DNA from: Rhizobium sp. NFR07 | GTDB taxonomy: Bacteria; Pseudomonadota; Alphaproteobacteria; Rhizobiales; Rhizobiaceae | Direction: 5' to 3' | DNA: 64,000 nucleotides | Assembly (NCBI RefSeq): GCF_900111905.1 | Contig: NZ_FOKM01000002.1 | Location: 372,001-436,000 of the forward strand | Shown: one piece after another, positions 37,107 to 45,925 of the stretch | Layout: each line of letters opens with the position of its first letter | Position numbering within the stretch: position 1 is the first letter of the stretch | Notes under the pieces: generated by a model | Told to the model about the DNA's origin: nothing | What the model saw: the letters and a program-made list of their open reading frames with translations, nothing else | The model's database searches: none | Made by a program: the position numbers and the translations under genes

Positions 37107-37928
37107 TCAATGCCGCTTCGCTTTCTCGGTCCAATACATGGTCGCACTGCGTTGCGCAAAATACTGCGCTGGCGTGCAACCATGGGCCTTCTTGAACATC
37201 GTTATGAATGCGTTGACCGACTCGTATCCAAGTTGGGCGGCGACATTTTGTACCGTTTCGCCGCTGGCCAGTTCACGAAGCGCGACGACAAGATGGAGTT
37301 GCTGCCGCCAGCGCCCGAATGTCAGTCCGGTCTCTCGGATCAAGAGGCGCGCCAGTGACCGCTCGCTCATTGCGACCCGGTTCGCCCAATCGCTCAGCGT
37401 ACTGCGGTCTGAGGGTTCAATCGTCAGGGCGTCTGCCATCGCCCGGATCTTCGGATGGTTGGAGATCGGCAGGTTGAACCGCTCATGCGGCATCTGCGCA
37501 AGTTCGTCGAGGATCACCCGCGCGATCCGGGCGGCATGACTGTCAGCCAGATAGTTCGCGCGCTCGGGGGCAAGCCGATCGACCATTTCGCGGATCATGG
37601 GTGAGACCGCGAGCGTGCAGCTGTCCTTTGGCAGCTTCGCAACCCCCGGCTCGACGAACAGATAGTTTAGCCGTGCATTGGCGGTTGCGCGCGCGCTATG
37701 GGGCACGCCGCCCGGAATCCACACGCCGCAATTGGGGGGTACGATCCAGATTTCGTTGCCCGCAGTGCAGGTGACGGCTCCGTGCAGAGCGAGGATCAAC
37801 TGACCCTTACGATGTGTGTGCAGAGGCACTTCCGCCTCATGATCCGCGAAGTCAAGCTTGTGGGCGACCGCAGGGAGAAGCGTCAGGTCGGGATCGAAAA
37901 CGGAAACGGCGGATCGCGGCAGAGACAT
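37107..37928 (-). CDS. AraC-family regulator of the divergent efflux operon
   Basis: A 273-residue regulator. The N-terminal cupin (HTHRKGQLILALHGAVTC, then GVWIPGGVPHSA) binds a ligand, and the C-terminal AraC double HTH ends with VAAQLGYESVNAFITMFKKA. It is divergent from an AaeB-like efflux operon and shares a short promoter region with a dyad, so it very likely senses an aromatic acid or similar compound and switches that operon. The ATG at 37928 is preferred to a TTG at 37940; neither has a clear ribosome site. Confidence 0.88.
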   Translation of the reverse strand: MSLPRSAVSVFDPDLTLLPAVAHKLDFADHEAEVPLHTHRKGQLILALHGAVTCTAGNEIWIVPPNCGVWIPGGVPHSARATANARLNYLFVEPGVAKLPKDSCTLAVSPMIREMVDRLAPERANYLADSHAARIARVILDELAQMPHERFNLPISNHPKIRAMADALTIEPSDRSTLSDWANRVAMSERSLARLLIRETGLTFGRWRQQLHLVVALRELASGETVQNVAAQLGYESVNAFITMFKKAHGCTPAQYFAQRSATMYWTEKAKRH

Positions 37929-37945
37929 GAGATTGGCCAATTTTA

Positions 37946-37966
37946 GGTATTTTGTGTCACAATACC
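37946..37966. promoter_or_regulatory. Dyad in the divergent AraC/efflux promoter
   Basis: GGTATT...AATACC forms an imperfect palindrome across TTGTGTCAC, midway between the two divergent starts. It is a likely regulator site. Confidence 0.4.
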
Positions 37967-38005
37967 GAATTTATTCACATATGCAAATCGGCCATGACTG
38001 GCGGC

Positions 38006-40120
38006 ATGAACACCGCGCAGCCCATTCACACCCCCTCAAGCAAGACCGTTGCAGCCATGTTTAAAGCTGGAACGAGCTTCCTGTGCGCACCCACCATGAA
38101 GGCGGATGCGGATGCGATCCTGTTTTCGGCGAAGAGTTTCGCCGCGGCAATGCTGGCCTATTACATCTCGCTGCGAATCGGTCTTCCCAAGCCGTTCTGG
38201 GCGATCGTCACCGTTTACATCGTCTCGCAGACGTCCGCCGGCGCGTCCTTCAGCCGCGGTGTCTATCGCTTCGCAGGGACGTTCGTCGGCGCGATAGCGA
38301 CGGTCGCAATCGTTCCGAACTTCGTGAACCATCCGATGGTGTGCAGCGTCGTGCTTGCGGGCTGGATCGGCCTGTGCCTGTTTTTCTCGTTGCTCGATCG
38401 CACGCCGCGCGCCTATGCCTTCGTTCTCGCCGGCTATACCGCGAGCCTGATCGGGTTCCCGAGCGTGCTCGATCCAGGCGCGATTTTCGAGACGGCGTCG
38501 GTGCGCGTCCAGGAAATCTCGATCGGGATTCTGTGCGCGGTCCTAATCCATCGCTACATCCTGCCGAAACGCATGACCGGCCAGTTCACCGGCAAGCTGT
38601 CGACCACGCTGCGGGACGCCCGTCGGCTGGCGGGTAATGCGCTGAGTGGAACGCGAGGAGAAAACCGTAGCGACCGCAACCAGCTAGCGGCGGACCTACC
38701 GGCAATTCAGGGGCTTGCCACGCATCTGCCCTATGATCCGGCGCCAACGCCACCACGCCGGATACTGCAGCTCATCCATGACCGGCTCGCCCGCTTGCTG
38801 TGGCTCGCGGCCGAGATCGAAGAGCGGATTGAGGCCCTTCGCTTAGGCGACGGCGATGCGCCCGGTGAGCTGATCGCCTTGGTAAGTGACGTCGGTGCTT
38901 GGGCCGCAAGCGCCGAAACGGAAGACAGGGAGGCTGCCGCAGCCCAACTGATCGCGCACGCACGGTTAGTCCAGAAGCGTTCTGGCGCCGACGCTGTGAC
39001 GCCCGGCGACAGGCTTGCCGCTAACCTCGCAGGACACTTGGCTGAGATGATCGGTCTGTTGGAGGATTGCGAAAGGCTCGGACGGATCATCGCGGCGACC
39101 GGGCACCTGCGCGACGTAGCGTCGCTTCATGGGCCAAAGCGGGCGAAGGGCTATGTCTATCACTGCGATCCCTGGATGGCGGGGCGTACCGCGCTCGGCG
39201 CGATCATCGGCATTCTCATCGGCTGCGCCTTCTGGATCTGGTCGGCCTGGCCGGAGGGAGGAATGGCCGTCTCCATTCTCGGCGTCTGCTGCACGCTGTT
39301 CGCCAATTTTGATGCGCCTGTGCCTTTTGTCATCAAATACCTCGTCGGCTCCATCTACGGGGTCGTAATCAGCCTTATCTACAGCTTCTTCATCCTGCCC
39401 CAGGTCACGGACTTTCGGGTTCTGGTCGCCGTGCTCGCCCCGGCTTTCCTGTTCGCCGGCTCTTTGCAGGCACGCCTGCCCACGACCTTCATGGCGCTCG
39501 GCATCACGTTGACCATTCCAATCCTCTCTGCGCTCGGCCCCTATTACACAGGTGACTTCGCCACCTCACTCAACAGTGTGATCGCGCTCTTTGCCGCGGT
39601 TGGCTTCGGCGCCGTGAGCATGTCCCTGTTCCAGACCGTGCCGGTCGAAGGAGCGATCAACCGCTTGCTTCGGTTGAGCCGTCGTGACGTTGGCCGGCGC
39701 GCGCTTGGCGCTGCACCCAACGAAGCGCGCTGGACAAGCCTGATGATTGATCGGACAGCTTTGTTGCGGCCTAGGTTACGGCTGACCGGCGAAGCATATC
39801 CTGATGTGCTCGACGTCACCCTGCACCATCTTCGCATCGGGCATGTCACTGGCCAGCTTCGTAAGGCGATCCCGCAGATCAATGGTGAGGTCGGCGTGGA
39901 ACTGAGAGAGATTCTACTGGTCATCGCAAAGTTCTTCAGTGGGGGGAAGGCGCCAAGAACGACCGGCCTTTTCGATCTCAATCAGCGGATCGAGATCCTG
40001 ATCGGGAAGGTGGCAGGCAGCGTGATAAGGAACCGCCTGCAGATTGTCGATCTGCTCATCGACCTGCGGTTCGCTCTCGGCTCTCGAGCAGACGAGAGGA
40101 TCATGACTGATGATCGTTGA
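38006..40120 (+). CDS. FUSC/AaeB-type inner-membrane efflux protein
   Basis: About 704 residues with two clusters of membrane helices: an N-terminal set (FAAAMLAYYISLRIG, FWAIVTVYIVSQTSAG) and a second near residues 395-545 (ALGAIIGILIGCAFWIW, then FAAVGFGAVSMSLFQ), separated by a soluble helical part. This is the layout of aromatic-acid exporters (AaeB) and fusaric-acid resistance proteins. The next two genes supply the small membrane partner and periplasmic adaptor. The start is uncertain: ATGs at 37994, 38006 and 38057 are all in frame. Confidence 0.88.
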   Translation: MNTAQPIHTPSSKTVAAMFKAGTSFLCAPTMKADADAILFSAKSFAAAMLAYYISLRIGLPKPFWAIVTVYIVSQTSAGASFSRGVYRFAGTFVGAIATVAIVPNFVNHPMVCSVVLAGWIGLCLFFSLLDRTPRAYAFVLAGYTASLIGFPSVLDPGAIFETASVRVQEISIGILCAVLIHRYILPKRMTGQFTGKLSTTLRDARRLAGNALSGTRGENRSDRNQLAADLPAIQGLATHLPYDPAPTPPRRILQLIHDRLARLLWLAAEIEERIEALRLGDGDAPGELIALVSDVGAWAASAETEDREAAAAQLIAHARLVQKRSGADAVTPGDRLAANLAGHLAEMIGLLEDCERLGRIIAATGHLRDVASLHGPKRAKGYVYHCDPWMAGRTALGAIIGILIGCAFWIWSAWPEGGMAVSILGVCCTLFANFDAPVPFVIKYLVGSIYGVVISLIYSFFILPQVTDFRVLVAVLAPAFLFAGSLQARLPTTFMALGITLTIPILSALGPYYTGDFATSLNSVIALFAAVGFGAVSMSLFQTVPVEGAINRLLRLSRRDVGRRALGAAPNEARWTSLMIDRTALLRPRLRLTGEAYPDVLDVTLHHLRIGHVTGQLRKAIPQINGEVGVELREILLVIAKFFSGGKAPRTTGLFDLNQRIEILIGKVAGSVIRNRLQIVDLLIDLRFALGSRADERIMTDDR

Positions 40121-40325
40121 TCTCAATGTCGGAGGCGCCCTCATCCCCGGTCTTGTGGTTCTCGCGTTCCTCGCGCTTTTCGCCACCATCACCGTGCTCC
40201 GCCTATTCGCCGCCATGGGTCTCAATCGCCTGTTCGCTCATCGGCCGCTCGCCGAGATCGCAACTTTTGTCATCATCTACGGTCTGCTTGTGCAGAACCT
40301 GCCATCGATCGGACTCCTGCCTTGA
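40110..40325 (+). CDS. DUF1656 (AaeX-like) small membrane protein
   Basis: A 71-residue protein with two membrane helices: IPGLVVLAFLALFATITVL and TFVIIYGLLVQNL. DUF1656 genes sit between AaeB-like and AaeA-like genes in this type of efflux operon. It overlaps the FUSC gene by 11 bases and the adaptor gene by four. It probably supports assembly of the pump. Confidence 0.88.
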   Translation: MIVDLNVGGALIPGLVVLAFLALFATITVLRLFAAMGLNRLFAHRPLAEIATFVIIYGLLVQNLPSIGLLP

Positions 40326-41218
40326 AACCTGTTCTGTCCCTGCTTGGTCGCTATGCCCTGACCCTTTGCCTCGTCGCTGCCTCCGCCTTTGTTGCGCTGA
40401 CGGCGTGGAACCATTACGAACGGACACCCTGGACCCGCGACGGGCGAGTTGGCGTCGATGTCGTACAGATAGCGCCGGAAGTCTCCGGCACGGTCAGCGT
40501 AGTTCCCGTTGTCGATAATCAATATGTGCATCGAGGCGATATCCTTTACGAGATCGATCCCGAACGGCTGAGCCTAGCAGTGTCATTGGCTGAGGCTGAC
40601 GTCGAAGCCAAACGGCAGGATATGATAGTTCGGCAGGCGACAGCGCGGCGGCACAATCATCTAAAGGACGTCGTCTCCCAAGAGGCTGCCCAGCAATCGA
40701 GCGGTGCGGCTGCGGTCGCCAGCGCCGCCTATCAGTCAGCGGTGGTGGCGCTTGATCTGGCCAAGCTTGACCTCACCCGCGCGGCAGTCCGCGCGCCGGT
40801 CGACGGCTATGTCACGAACCTGAGGCTTCGGCCCGGCGACTACGCGACCGCTGGCGTGACGAAGGTCGCCGTCCTGGACGCCGCCAGCTTCTGGATCACC
40901 GGCTATTTTGAGGAGACGAAAATACGGCAGATCCGCGTTGGTGACCCGGCACGGATCATGCTTATGGGCTTTGATCAGCCCATATCCGGGCATGTCGAAA
41001 GTCTCGGCCGCGGTATCGACAACAGCAACGACGCGCCCGGTCATCTCGGCCTGCCCAATGTGGCCGCAACATTCTCCTGGGTGCGTCTTGCCCAGCGCAT
41101 CCCGGTGCGCATCCATATCGAAAAGGTGCCGCCCGGAGTTGAACTCGCGGGAGGTATGACAGCAACAGTTGAAATACTCGCCTCAGCGGTTGAGGCTGGA
41201 GCGAGCAAGCGACCGTGA
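40322..41218 (+). CDS. HlyD/AaeA-family periplasmic adaptor
   Basis: A 298-residue membrane-fusion protein. One N-terminal helix (LTLCLVAASAFVALTAW), the biotinyl-lipoyl half motifs (VAPEVSGTVS-type at about 57-66 and RAPVDGYVTNLRLRPGD near 156), a helical hairpin between, and a beta barrel after. It joins the FUSC pump to an outer-membrane channel. The operon ends here; 220 gene-free bases follow before a convergent TetR gene. Confidence 0.9.
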   Translation: MKPVLSLLGRYALTLCLVAASAFVALTAWNHYERTPWTRDGRVGVDVVQIAPEVSGTVSVVPVVDNQYVHRGDILYEIDPERLSLAVSLAEADVEAKRQDMIVRQATARRHNHLKDVVSQEAAQQSSGAAAVASAAYQSAVVALDLAKLDLTRAAVRAPVDGYVTNLRLRPGDYATAGVTKVAVLDAASFWITGYFEETKIRQIRVGDPARIMLMGFDQPISGHVESLGRGIDNSNDAPGHLGLPNVAATFSWVRLAQRIPVRIHIEKVPPGVELAGGMTATVEILASAVEAGASKRP

Positions 41219-41439
41219 TGGCCATATCAATTGGCCACTACTGGATGAATTTGCTGAACTCCTTTGAGAGCGATAAACGACATTCACGCGATGTGCTGGG
41301 CGGCAGTTTCGCTGCCAATCATCGACGATGCCGACGTTGTGGGCCGTTCTTTTCAGCGGCGGCACGATTGAGCTTTGCTCAATTATTCGAGCTTACCTCT
41401 ACAAGGAGGCGCTCCAGCCGAAAGTACCGGCAGTTAGTA

Positions 41440-42024
41440 TTACTTCGATGTTCGGAGAACTAAGGGCAAGAAGACCTCGTCTATGATTTCTTCGATGCTT
41501 TTGTCAGAGAGAGGTTTGAGCGTCATTAGCATGTCGTGACGCGCTAGCTCGATTGGTAACGAGGCAATTCGGGCGGTAATGCGTGCGAGGTCGATTTCAC
41601 CACGATTTGCTCCACGCTCCAGAATCTCGGCTACCAGTCCATGTTCACCGATTCTGCTAGGAACATCGACGAAACTCAGGTTGTCCTTCAACAGATCCTC
41701 ACGCATATCAACGAGGATCCGCATCAAATGAGGTTGAGCTCGGTCTGAAAGTCGCTTGAGTAGCAGCACCATCTCGCTACGGACGCTGCCTTGGTCCGTG
41801 ATCGTGATGGGGTTGAGCGCTACGTACCGAGCTAAGGCCGCCATCACCAACTCGCTCAGGCTTTTCCACCGACGATGGATGACTGGTCTGCTAGTCCCCG
41901 CTCGGCTTGCAACCGAATCTAACGTCAGTCCACCATAGCCTTTCGCCGATAGCTCATCCCAGACCGCCTGAAGAATGGCTTCGTCCAACTCAGGGCCACG
42001 TCGTCTTTGCGCCTTTGTATCCAT
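41440..42024 (-). CDS. TetR-family repressor of the divergent monooxygenase operon
   Basis: A 194-residue TetR protein: HTH at about 25-60 (GGLTLDSVASRAGTSRPVIH, RRWKSLSELVMAAL), then a helical ligand domain. The frame is open further upstream, but that part overlaps the divergent gene and is antisense. The start at 42024 places the tandem operators at 42039-42090 right in its promoter. It probably represses itself and the FAD monooxygenase until an inducer binds. Confidence 0.88.
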   Translation of the reverse strand: MDTKAQRRRGPELDEAILQAVWDELSAKGYGGLTLDSVASRAGTSRPVIHRRWKSLSELVMAALARYVALNPITITDQGSVRSEMVLLLKRLSDRAQPHLMRILVDMREDLLKDNLSFVDVPSRIGEHGLVAEILERGANRGEIDLARITARIASLPIELARHDMLMTLKPLSDKSIEEIIDEVFLPLVLRTSK

Positions 42025-42038
42025 TACGACCTCAAAAT

Positions 42039-42090
42039 AAGATGCGAGCCGCATCTTGACTCCTACGAGATAGGATGCGACGTGTATCTT
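42039..42090. promoter_or_regulatory. Tandem TetR-type operators
   Basis: AAGATGCG-AGC-CGCATCTT (42039-42057) is a perfect 8-bp inverted repeat. A degenerate second copy lies at 42072-42090 (AGGATGCG-ACG-TGTATCTT), centre 33 bases away, three helical turns. Both lie between the divergent TetR and monooxygenase starts. Confidence 0.65.
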
Positions 42091-42109
42091 ATATGCAGGA
42101 GCATGAGAT

Positions 42110-43405
42110 ATGTCAAAAGCTGATAGTTTTGCCGGTAACCGGCCCCAAATCCTGATCGTCGGAGCCAGTATTGCTGGACCGACAGCTGCGTTCTGGCTAG
42201 TCCGCGCCGGCTTCGATGTGACCATCGTGGAGCAGGCGTCAGAGCTGCGCCGCGGCGGAAATGGCGTTGACGTTAGGGCCGAAGCGCTCGCCGTTGTCGA
42301 GAGGATGGGCCTCACAGCTACTATTCGCGCCAAGGTACTCAGAATCAAGGGCATGCGCTTCGTCGATCATCGCGATCGGGAACGTGCGAGAATGCCTCTT
42401 GAGGCGATGGAAAGGATGGTGGGTTCTGAGGATCTGGAGATCAAACGTGGCGATCTGGCGGAGCTGCTCTTCGACGCGACCAAGAACGATGTGAACTACA
42501 TATTTGGCGAAACGATCAAAACGATCGTGCAAGATGAAGCCGGGGTGGATGTCACGTTCGCGAAGGGGGCGCCTAAGCGCTTCGACCTTGTTATCGGAGC
42601 CGATGGACTGCATTCGAGCGTGCGTCGCACTGTGTTTGGGGCAGAGGATGAATTCCTGAAATTCAGGCAGCATTACTTTGCTTTTGTGAACGTCGATCTT
42701 CCTATGGGTGAACACGGCTGGGTGACGTTTTACAACGAGCCTGGAAAATCCGCGGCAATCTTCCGTGCCGAGCCTGGACTTGGACAGATCAACTTCATGT
42801 TCCGCAGCGATACTCCGCTCAGCTACGATTACCGCGACGTCGAGAAGCAGCGCGCTTTGCTTCGCCAGGCCTTTACGGGTCTCGGCTGGCATGTACCTGC
42901 CTTGCTCGAGAAGACCGACAGCGCTCCTAATTTCTACTTTGATGCGCTCGCTCAAGTGCAGATGCCATCATGGTCGTCGGGGCGGGTGGTGCTCGTCGGC
43001 GATGCCGCATATTGCGCCTCACCGGCTTCAGGTGCGGGTGCGCTTCTTGCTCTGACCGGCGCTTACCGGCTAGCAGGAGAACTGGCTACTCATGGTATTT
43101 CTTCCGCAGCCTTGTCCGGATACGAAGCCGCCCAGCGCCCGTTGGTCGCGCAAAAGCAAAGGCAGTTATTTACGGGGCTATCTACGCCTCGCACCCGCTT
43201 GGGTATTATCACTCGCAACTGGCTACTGTCGCCACCGCTCAATGCGCTGATCTCAAGGATCCAGGGCAAGGAAACGCCAGCCGATATCCACGAGTACCGT
43301 TTTCCAACCGCCGTCTCGCTGCAATCGGAGGGTGCGACCAGACATGCAACAGAGAGGCTGCCTTTTGGCCCGATGGAGCGCGCGGGTAGGGGTGCAGAAC
43401 GTTGA
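42110..43405 (+). CDS. FAD-dependent monooxygenase (PHBH/TetX-like)
   Basis: A 431-residue class A flavin monooxygenase. ILIVGASIAGPTAAFWL near residues 15-31 is the FAD Rossmann motif, FDLVIGADGLHSSVR the DG motif near 160, and GRVVLVGDAAYCASPASG the GD motif near 290. These enzymes hydroxylate aromatic or polyketide-like compounds with NAD(P)H and oxygen. AGGAG precedes the ATG. Divergent from a TetR gene with operators between, so expression is likely induced by the substrate. A tetracycline-modifying role cannot be told apart from sequence alone. Confidence 0.88.
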   Translation: MSKADSFAGNRPQILIVGASIAGPTAAFWLVRAGFDVTIVEQASELRRGGNGVDVRAEALAVVERMGLTATIRAKVLRIKGMRFVDHRDRERARMPLEAMERMVGSEDLEIKRGDLAELLFDATKNDVNYIFGETIKTIVQDEAGVDVTFAKGAPKRFDLVIGADGLHSSVRRTVFGAEDEFLKFRQHYFAFVNVDLPMGEHGWVTFYNEPGKSAAIFRAEPGLGQINFMFRSDTPLSYDYRDVEKQRALLRQAFTGLGWHVPALLEKTDSAPNFYFDALAQVQMPSWSSGRVVLVGDAAYCASPASGAGALLALTGAYRLAGELATHGISSAALSGYEAAQRPLVAQKQRQLFTGLSTPRTRLGIITRNWLLSPPLNALISRIQGKETPADIHEYRFPTAVSLQSEGATRHATERLPFGPMERAGRGAER

Positions 43406-44349
43406 TAGGACTATATACTACGAGGGGCGAAACCGCGCAAACAATTGCGATAAAGTCCGGATCGGGCAGACAGCGTTTCACCACGGACCACCCGTCGCGT
43501 CGTGATGGAGCATTGGTATCGCCGTGCCGTTCTCAGCTTTTTTTCCTCTTGGCTATGCCCTTGCTTACAGCATGCACCTCCGTGCCGCTGAAAGAGGGCG
43601 GTACGCTAAGCTCCTACAGTCGTCTCAGTTTTGAGAAAGGCACCCTGTCTAAGCGGCGGACGTATGTGGACAGCGTAGCTCTGTCACCATTGAGGACAGC
43701 TACCATCATTCCTGCGAGCTTCACCCATGATGCCGCCTCGCGAGTAGAATCCCTAGATGATCGCAGAATGGTTGCGAACATCCTCGATCGCGCGCTCTGT
43801 ATATCGCTCAGCGATAGGTTTGACATGGTGCCTTACGGGCAGGCTTCCGACTTAAGCGTTCGTGCGGTCGTCACAGATATCGTGCCAACGGACACGATTG
43901 CAGCGGGAGCATCTGCGGCGTTAACGCTCGGAACCGGTTTTGCACTTCCAATAGCAGCTCCACGCCTGCCAATCGGGCTCGGCGGCATTGCCGTTGAAGC
44001 AGAAGCGGTTGACCACTCAGGCAATCAGGTTGCTGCGACAGTCTGGGCACGCGGAGCCAACTCGATTTCAAACACGCCGCGAGTATCCCAGGTTGGGGAC
44101 GCTTACGCGTTAGCGGCAACCTTTGGGAACGAGTTCTCGAAACTCATAGTCGATGGTCAGGATGGAAACGGCCCCGGTCTCTCGCTGCCCTCGGCACATC
44201 GCGTCCAGTCCTGGTTCGGCGGCACACCCAAGCACGCCGCGTGCGATACCTTTGGGCGTTCACCTGGTCTGGTTGGCTTGATCGCCAGTCGGTTTGGAGC
44301 GCCACCAAAATGGACGGACAACCAAGCCCAACCAAGTGCATCAAAGTAA
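43402..44349 (+). CDS. DUF3313-like outer-membrane lipoprotein
   Basis: A protein of up to 315 residues. The lipobox LLTAC is preceded by a hydrophobic run (LFFLLAMP), so the mature protein is a lipoprotein. Following blocks (SLDDRRMVANILDRALC, VRAVVTDIVPTD) fit DUF3313. With the TTG at 43402 the Cys is residue 58, too far in for a signal peptide, so the true start may be the TTG at 43513 (Cys at about 21). The gene overlaps the monooxygenase stop and may be its operon partner. Confidence 0.7.
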   Translation: MIGLYTTRGETAQTIAIKSGSGRQRFTTDHPSRRDGALVSPCRSQLFFLLAMPLLTACTSVPLKEGGTLSSYSRLSFEKGTLSKRRTYVDSVALSPLRTATIIPASFTHDAASRVESLDDRRMVANILDRALCISLSDRFDMVPYGQASDLSVRAVVTDIVPTDTIAAGASAALTLGTGFALPIAAPRLPIGLGGIAVEAEAVDHSGNQVAATVWARGANSISNTPRVSQVGDAYALAATFGNEFSKLIVDGQDGNGPGLSLPSAHRVQSWFGGTPKHAACDTFGRSPGLVGLIASRFGAPPKWTDNQAQPSASK

Positions 44350-44469
44350 TGGCTGTGCTGAAGGAGTTTCATGAATACGCCATGCCGCCGTCACGAAACA
44401 ACAGAGATCGAGCACATGTTGATACATAAGACTTTAAAGTGGCGATTAGACGGTTGCGGATACAACTCA

Positions 44470-44817
44470 ATGCATCGCCTTCTCATTCGGTTCGTAGTGA
44501 GCGGTTTGGTGGGCATGGGCTCGCAAGTAGCGATGGCAAACTCGCCGTCACCTACCGTCAAAGAGGCGTGCGGCGCGGAGATACGCTCGCTTTGCGTTCG
44601 ACCATGGCGGCTATCGCCTGACAGCATCTCCCAATGCGCCCGTCAAAATCGAGAGAAACTTTCTTCAGCATGCCAAATTTTCTGGGATACGGCTCAGATG
44701 TGCCAGGCGGAGATGAAGAATATCTGTGGCGGGTTAAATCCGCTCACGATCAAAAGCTGCCTACGCGAATCCGTCCATAAATTCTCCAAAACGTGCCAGG
44801 ACACGTTGGATTTGTAA
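44470..44817 (+). CDS. Small secreted cysteine-rich-repeat protein
   Basis: About 115 residues with a signal peptide (RLLIRFVVSGLVGMGSQVAMA) cut before NSPSP. The mature part has seven or so cysteines in pairs: VKEACGAEIRSLC, ISQCARQ, MCQAEMKNICGG, IKSCLRE. This is the pattern of the cysteine-rich (GLG1-like) repeat found in some rhizobial secreted proteins. The frame is open up to 44371, but the ATG at 44470 gives a proper signal peptide. Function is unknown; redox or surface binding is speculation. Confidence 0.65.
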   Translation: MHRLLIRFVVSGLVGMGSQVAMANSPSPTVKEACGAEIRSLCVRPWRLSPDSISQCARQNREKLSSACQIFWDTAQMCQAEMKNICGGLNPLTIKSCLRESVHKFSKTCQDTLDL

Positions 44818-44890
44818 GGTCCGAACAACGGCATATTTCCAAATTTATCTACCTTGAATTCTTCATCTAATCAGAGAGAGGACACTAGAT

Positions 44891-45733
44891 ATGTCGGAAC
44901 AAAAGAGCTTCCTAGACTCCAGCCATTGCAGTTCATTTGAACAATACAAATCGTCGTACGAGAAGTTTATCGCTCTAACCAGGGAGAATGGCGTTATTGA
45001 GTGCCGGTTTCATCACGAAGGAGGACCCGCGGTTCATAGCTGGGAAGCTCATCATGCTTGGCGCGAAGCGTGGATCGATATCGGTCGAGATCGCAAAAAC
45101 GAAGTTCTTATCGTGACGGGGACCGGGGATCGCTGGCAAATCGGTAATCCCGAGGTGTGGACGACGCCATTTCGCGAATGGGATCGCGACGAGCAACTGG
45201 CACTATTTCACGACTCAAGGCGTCTGATCGAAAACATGGTATTCAACATCGATATACCGACGATCGGTATAATCAACGGTCCTGGCACCCATTGCGAACT
45301 CGCGACGCTTTGCGACATTACGCTTTGTGCAGAAGACGCTGACTTCTTTGATCCACATTTCCTTGGCGGTACGCCTCCGGGTGATGGAATGGCGCTAATC
45401 CTTCAGCGGACTATAGGCGTTAAGCGAGCGGCCTACTACGCCTACACCGGCCAGTGCATCGACGGGCGCACCGCTGTGGAACTTGGGTTGGCAAATGAGT
45501 GCTTGCCACGTGAAGAGTTGCTGCCCCGGGCTCGGGAGATCGCCGGAATGATGATGGAACGGTCTAAGATGACCCGTCATCTAACGCACGCAATCCTGTC
45601 CAGGCCTTGGAAGCAAGCAGTGGTGCAGGATATGGGCTTTCACCTGATGCATCAGTCATATGAGATGACGACCGATCGTGAAGGCGCATTCGCGCGCCTC
45701 ATGAAGAACGCCCACCGTTTCCGAGATCGCTGA
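44891..45733 (+). CDS. Crotonase-family hydrolase, 6-oxocamphor-hydrolase-like
   Basis: A 280-residue crotonase fold protein. The stretch TIGIINGPGTHCELATLCDI then ITLCAEDADFFDPHFLGG and PPGDGMAL resembles 6-oxocamphor hydrolase (a retro-Claisenase that opens cyclic beta-diketones) more than true enoyl-CoA hydratases: the His-Glu pair in THCEL and the Asp-Pro-His are retained. It would act after ring oxidation, which fits the flavin monooxygenase upstream. A plain enoyl-CoA hydratase/isomerase is the alternative. GAGAGGACAC lies before the ATG. Confidence 0.75.
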   Translation: MSEQKSFLDSSHCSSFEQYKSSYEKFIALTRENGVIECRFHHEGGPAVHSWEAHHAWREAWIDIGRDRKNEVLIVTGTGDRWQIGNPEVWTTPFREWDRDEQLALFHDSRRLIENMVFNIDIPTIGIINGPGTHCELATLCDITLCAEDADFFDPHFLGGTPPGDGMALILQRTIGVKRAAYYAYTGQCIDGRTAVELGLANECLPREELLPRAREIAGMMMERSKMTRHLTHAILSRPWKQAVVQDMGFHLMHQSYEMTTDREGAFARLMKNAHRFRDR

Positions 45734-45925
45734 TAGTTTGCAGCGTTCAATAACTTTCATAGAGACGACGAAAGCTATCGTCCATCTCGTTGAAGGGGCA
45801 GATCCTTGCGGTGGAAACGCCGGCATGTTGCGGCGAATTTGCTTCGGAGAGGCACCTTGCGTAGTAACAAAAGTCGCGCCGTACGAGCATCACGCGTTTA
45901 CGCACTGTTAGATGGACGGGTCCAG

